In this document: positions 62,591 to 64,000 of the stretch, piece after piece
Position numbering within the stretch: the stretch's first letter is position 1
Layout of the letters: every line of letters begins with the position of its first letter
Assembly (NCBI GenBank): GCA_020161065.1
Contig: JAIUPH010000026.1
Location: 1-64,000 of the forward strand
Origin: Pseudomonadota bacterium
Lineage (GTDB): Bacteria; Pseudomonadota; Gammaproteobacteria; Burkholderiales; Burkholderiaceae_C
Length of the DNA stretch: 64,000 bases
Direction: 5' to 3'
Translations under genes and position numbers: made by a program
The notes under the pieces: model-generated
Database searches by the model: none
What the model was told of the DNA's origin: nothing
The model's input: the letters and a program-made list of their open reading frames with translations, nothing else

Positions 62591-64000
62591 TCAGAATCGG
62601 GTGCCCACGCGCAACTCCACCGTGCGCGGCGCGGCGTAGGTCTCGATGTCGGCGAAGCCCGCGCTGTACGTTCGGTTCGAAAGGTAGGTCTTGTTCGTCA
62701 GGTTGCGCCCGATCAGCGAGACGTAGGTCCGCTGGTCCGCGAAGCTGTAGCGCAGGTTCGCGTTGACCAGCGTGACCGCAGCGCGCCGTTCGATCGTGGT
62801 GTCCTGCAGCGCCGGGAAGATCACGCTGCCCTGGCGGCTGATTTCGGCGCGTGCCGTGAGGGACCTTCCGTCGCCGAGCCCGAACCGGTACTGCGCGCCC
62901 GCCGTGCCGCTGAACCGCGGCGACAGCGGCAGCGGCATCCCGCTCAAGTCGGTGCCCGTGGCGGGCGACACGTAGTCCTTCAGCGCGCTGTCGACCCAGG
63001 CCGCGTTGAAGTCCAGTGTCAGATCCTTTGAAGGGCGCGCGACGACGGCCAGTTCCAGTCCCTTGACGCTGGCCTTCGACACGTTCGAGATCGGCGCCTG
63101 GTTGCCGACCACGGTGCGAAGCTGCAGGTCGCGGTAGTCGTAGTGGAAGCCCGCCACATCCAGTTCGACCATGCCGCCGGCAAAGCTGCTCTTGCTGCCC
63201 AGTTCGAGCGCGACGATCTTCTCGGGCCGGTAGCTGCGCACCGGCGGGTTGAAGTTGATGCCGCCGCTCTTGAAGCCGCCGGTCACGCTGCCGTACAGCA
63301 TGTGTTCGGTCGAAGGCTTGTACTGCAACAGAACCTTGGGCGTGAACCGGCTCGAAGTCGTCGATTCCGCGCCGGAGAACGGCACCTGGTCGAAGGTGGC
63401 GAAATCGATGTCCGAGCCCTGGGACGCGCCGCTCAGCGTCTCGCGGGTGTAGCGGGCACCGGCCACCGCGGTCCATCGCGGCGACAGCGCGTAGGTCAGC
63501 TCACCGAAGACGGCCGAGGTCCGGCCCCTGGCTTCGAACTGCGCGGTGTAGAACGTAAACGGCGTCAGGTCGGCGGGATAGGCGTTGGAGTCCTCGACCA
63601 GCGAGAACCCGCGCGTCGTCTCCCGCGACAGATAGACGCCCGAGGTCCACGACAGTCCCTTCGCCGCTCCGCCGCTGAGCTGGAACTCCTGCGACCAGAA
63701 TTTCGAGTGGTCGTCGCCGCGGGTCGTTTCGATGAAGCCGCCCGTGCCGTCGGCATCGTAGAAGAAGCGGCTGTCGTAGCGCACGTAGCCGGTGATGGAC
63801 TTGAGCTCGATGCCGTTGCCCAGATCGGCCGCGATCTGGGCCGAGACCAGGGTGCCGCGACGGTGCACATCGGGCGGCGTGTCGACCTGGATGCGCCTGA
63901 CGCTTTCGCGTTGCGGCGGCTGCAGCGAGTTGACGAAGTTGTCCGCCTCGGGGTTCTCCTGCACGCCGTAGCCCAGCGTGCCGCGGTCCTCCACGTGCTG
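62591..64000 (-). CDS. TonB-dependent receptor, C-terminal part (cut by window end)
   Basis: Only the last 470 residues are in the window; the plug and N-terminus lie beyond the right edge. The barrel is clear: KFWSQEFQLSGGAAKGLSWT, GVYLSRETTRGFSLVEDSN, LSPRWTAVAGARYTRETLSG, YKPSTEHMLYGSVTGGFKSG, KIVALELGSKSSFAGGMVEL, and the terminal aromatic strand ending RVGTRF. The YGSVTGGFKSGGIN block is typical of the large FecA/FepA-like and oligosaccharide/siderophore receptor class. It imports a bulky ligand across the outer membrane using TonB energy. It opens the operon with hydrolase, epimerase and MFS transporter, so the ligand may be a peptide-like or amide compound rather than a siderophore. 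Confidence 0.92.
   Translation of the reverse strand, partial: QHVEDRGTLGYGVQENPEADNFVNSLQPPQRESVRRIQVDTPPDVHRRGTLVSAQIAADLGNGIELKSITGYVRYDSRFFYDADGTGGFIETTRGDDHSKFWSQEFQLSGGAAKGLSWTSGVYLSRETTRGFSLVEDSNAYPADLTPFTFYTAQFEARGRTSAVFGELTYALSPRWTAVAGARYTRETLSGASQGSDIDFATFDQVPFSGAESTTSSRFTPKVLLQYKPSTEHMLYGSVTGGFKSGGINFNPPVRSYRPEKIVALELGSKSSFAGGMVELDVAGFHYDYRDLQLRTVVGNQAPISNVSKASVKGLELAVVARPSKDLTLDFNAAWVDSALKDYVSPATGTDLSGMPLPLSPRFSGTAGAQYRFGLGDGRSLTARAEISRQGSVIFPALQDTTIERRAAVTLVNANLRYSFADQRTYVSLIGRNLTNKTYLSNRTYSAGFADIETYAAPRTVELRVGTRF

Overview
This window is a chromosomal segment of a very GC-rich Betaproteobacterium, most likely order Burkholderiales (Rubrivivax/Leptothrix/Methylibium-like). The grounds are extreme third-position GC, frequent GTG and TTG starts, ATGA-type stop/start overlaps, several TRAP and NitT/TauT or BMP-type transporters, and a spacer element ending in CTTGGGGCGGCCCGGCG that recurs in this order. 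The genus assignment is inference from recalled homologues; no search was run.

Bases 1-3240 differ from the rest. GC is visibly lower, all genes lie on the minus strand, and they are separated by attC recombination sites (730-855, 2096-2156, 2632-2757 and a degenerate one near 139-216). This is an integron cassette array without an integrase in view. It carries a GNAT acetyltransferase, an NTF2-like lipoprotein, a two-gene DUF5343 + Swt1-type HEPN ribonuclease cassette, and a secreted protein of unknown function. The start of an IS701-like transposase closes the left edge. The HEPN/DUF5343 pair is the best candidate for an under-described, probably defensive, system.

3.5-20.8 kb is mostly core-like: an MgtC-family membrane protein, an AEC carrier, topoisomerase III, a SET-domain protein, biotin ligase, a SPOR-like protein, an orphan ureD behind a NitT/TauT-type ABC transporter, a MetE-like protein, an acyl-CoA synthetase, a phosphoribosyltransferase, an OmpA-like lipoprotein and a Ser/Thr protein kinase. 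20.9-30.4 kb is an oxidative hexuronate/aldarate module: uronate dehydrogenase, TRAP uptake (dctPQM), galactarate dehydratase, an HpcH/HpaI aldolase and, further on, glycerate 2-kinase. A FadR-type GntR regulator and matching operator-like sites lie in both divergent promoter regions. 30.4-33.1 kb holds an MFS exporter and a Crp/Fnr regulator.

33.0-44.9 kb is a purine-salvage block: xdhABC, a divergent LysR regulator, guanine deaminase and a nucleoside/purine ABC importer of the BMP type, closed by a rho-independent terminator. 44.9-49.3 kb holds small genes: a YfcE-like phosphoesterase, a small membrane protein, HAD and VOC proteins, a diguanylate cyclase, RlpA and a ParA-like ATPase. 49.4-55.9 kb is one tightly overlapped operon (TRAP dctPQM, SDR dehydrogenase, ThDP-dependent E1 alpha and beta) facing an IclR regulator, with a repeated 14-base motif at both promoters.

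55.9-58.7 kb holds a thioesterase, two DUF202 proteins and a CMD/AhpD-like protein. 58.75-59.47 kb is a graveyard of an ssu-type alkanesulfonate transporter (ssuA remnant on minus, ssuC and ssuB remnants on plus). From 59.5 kb to the right edge lies a minus-strand operon reading TonB-dependent receptor (cut by the window end), isochorismatase-like hydrolase, dipeptide-epimerase-like enolase and MFS transporter, which looks like an uptake and catabolism module for an unidentified compound.
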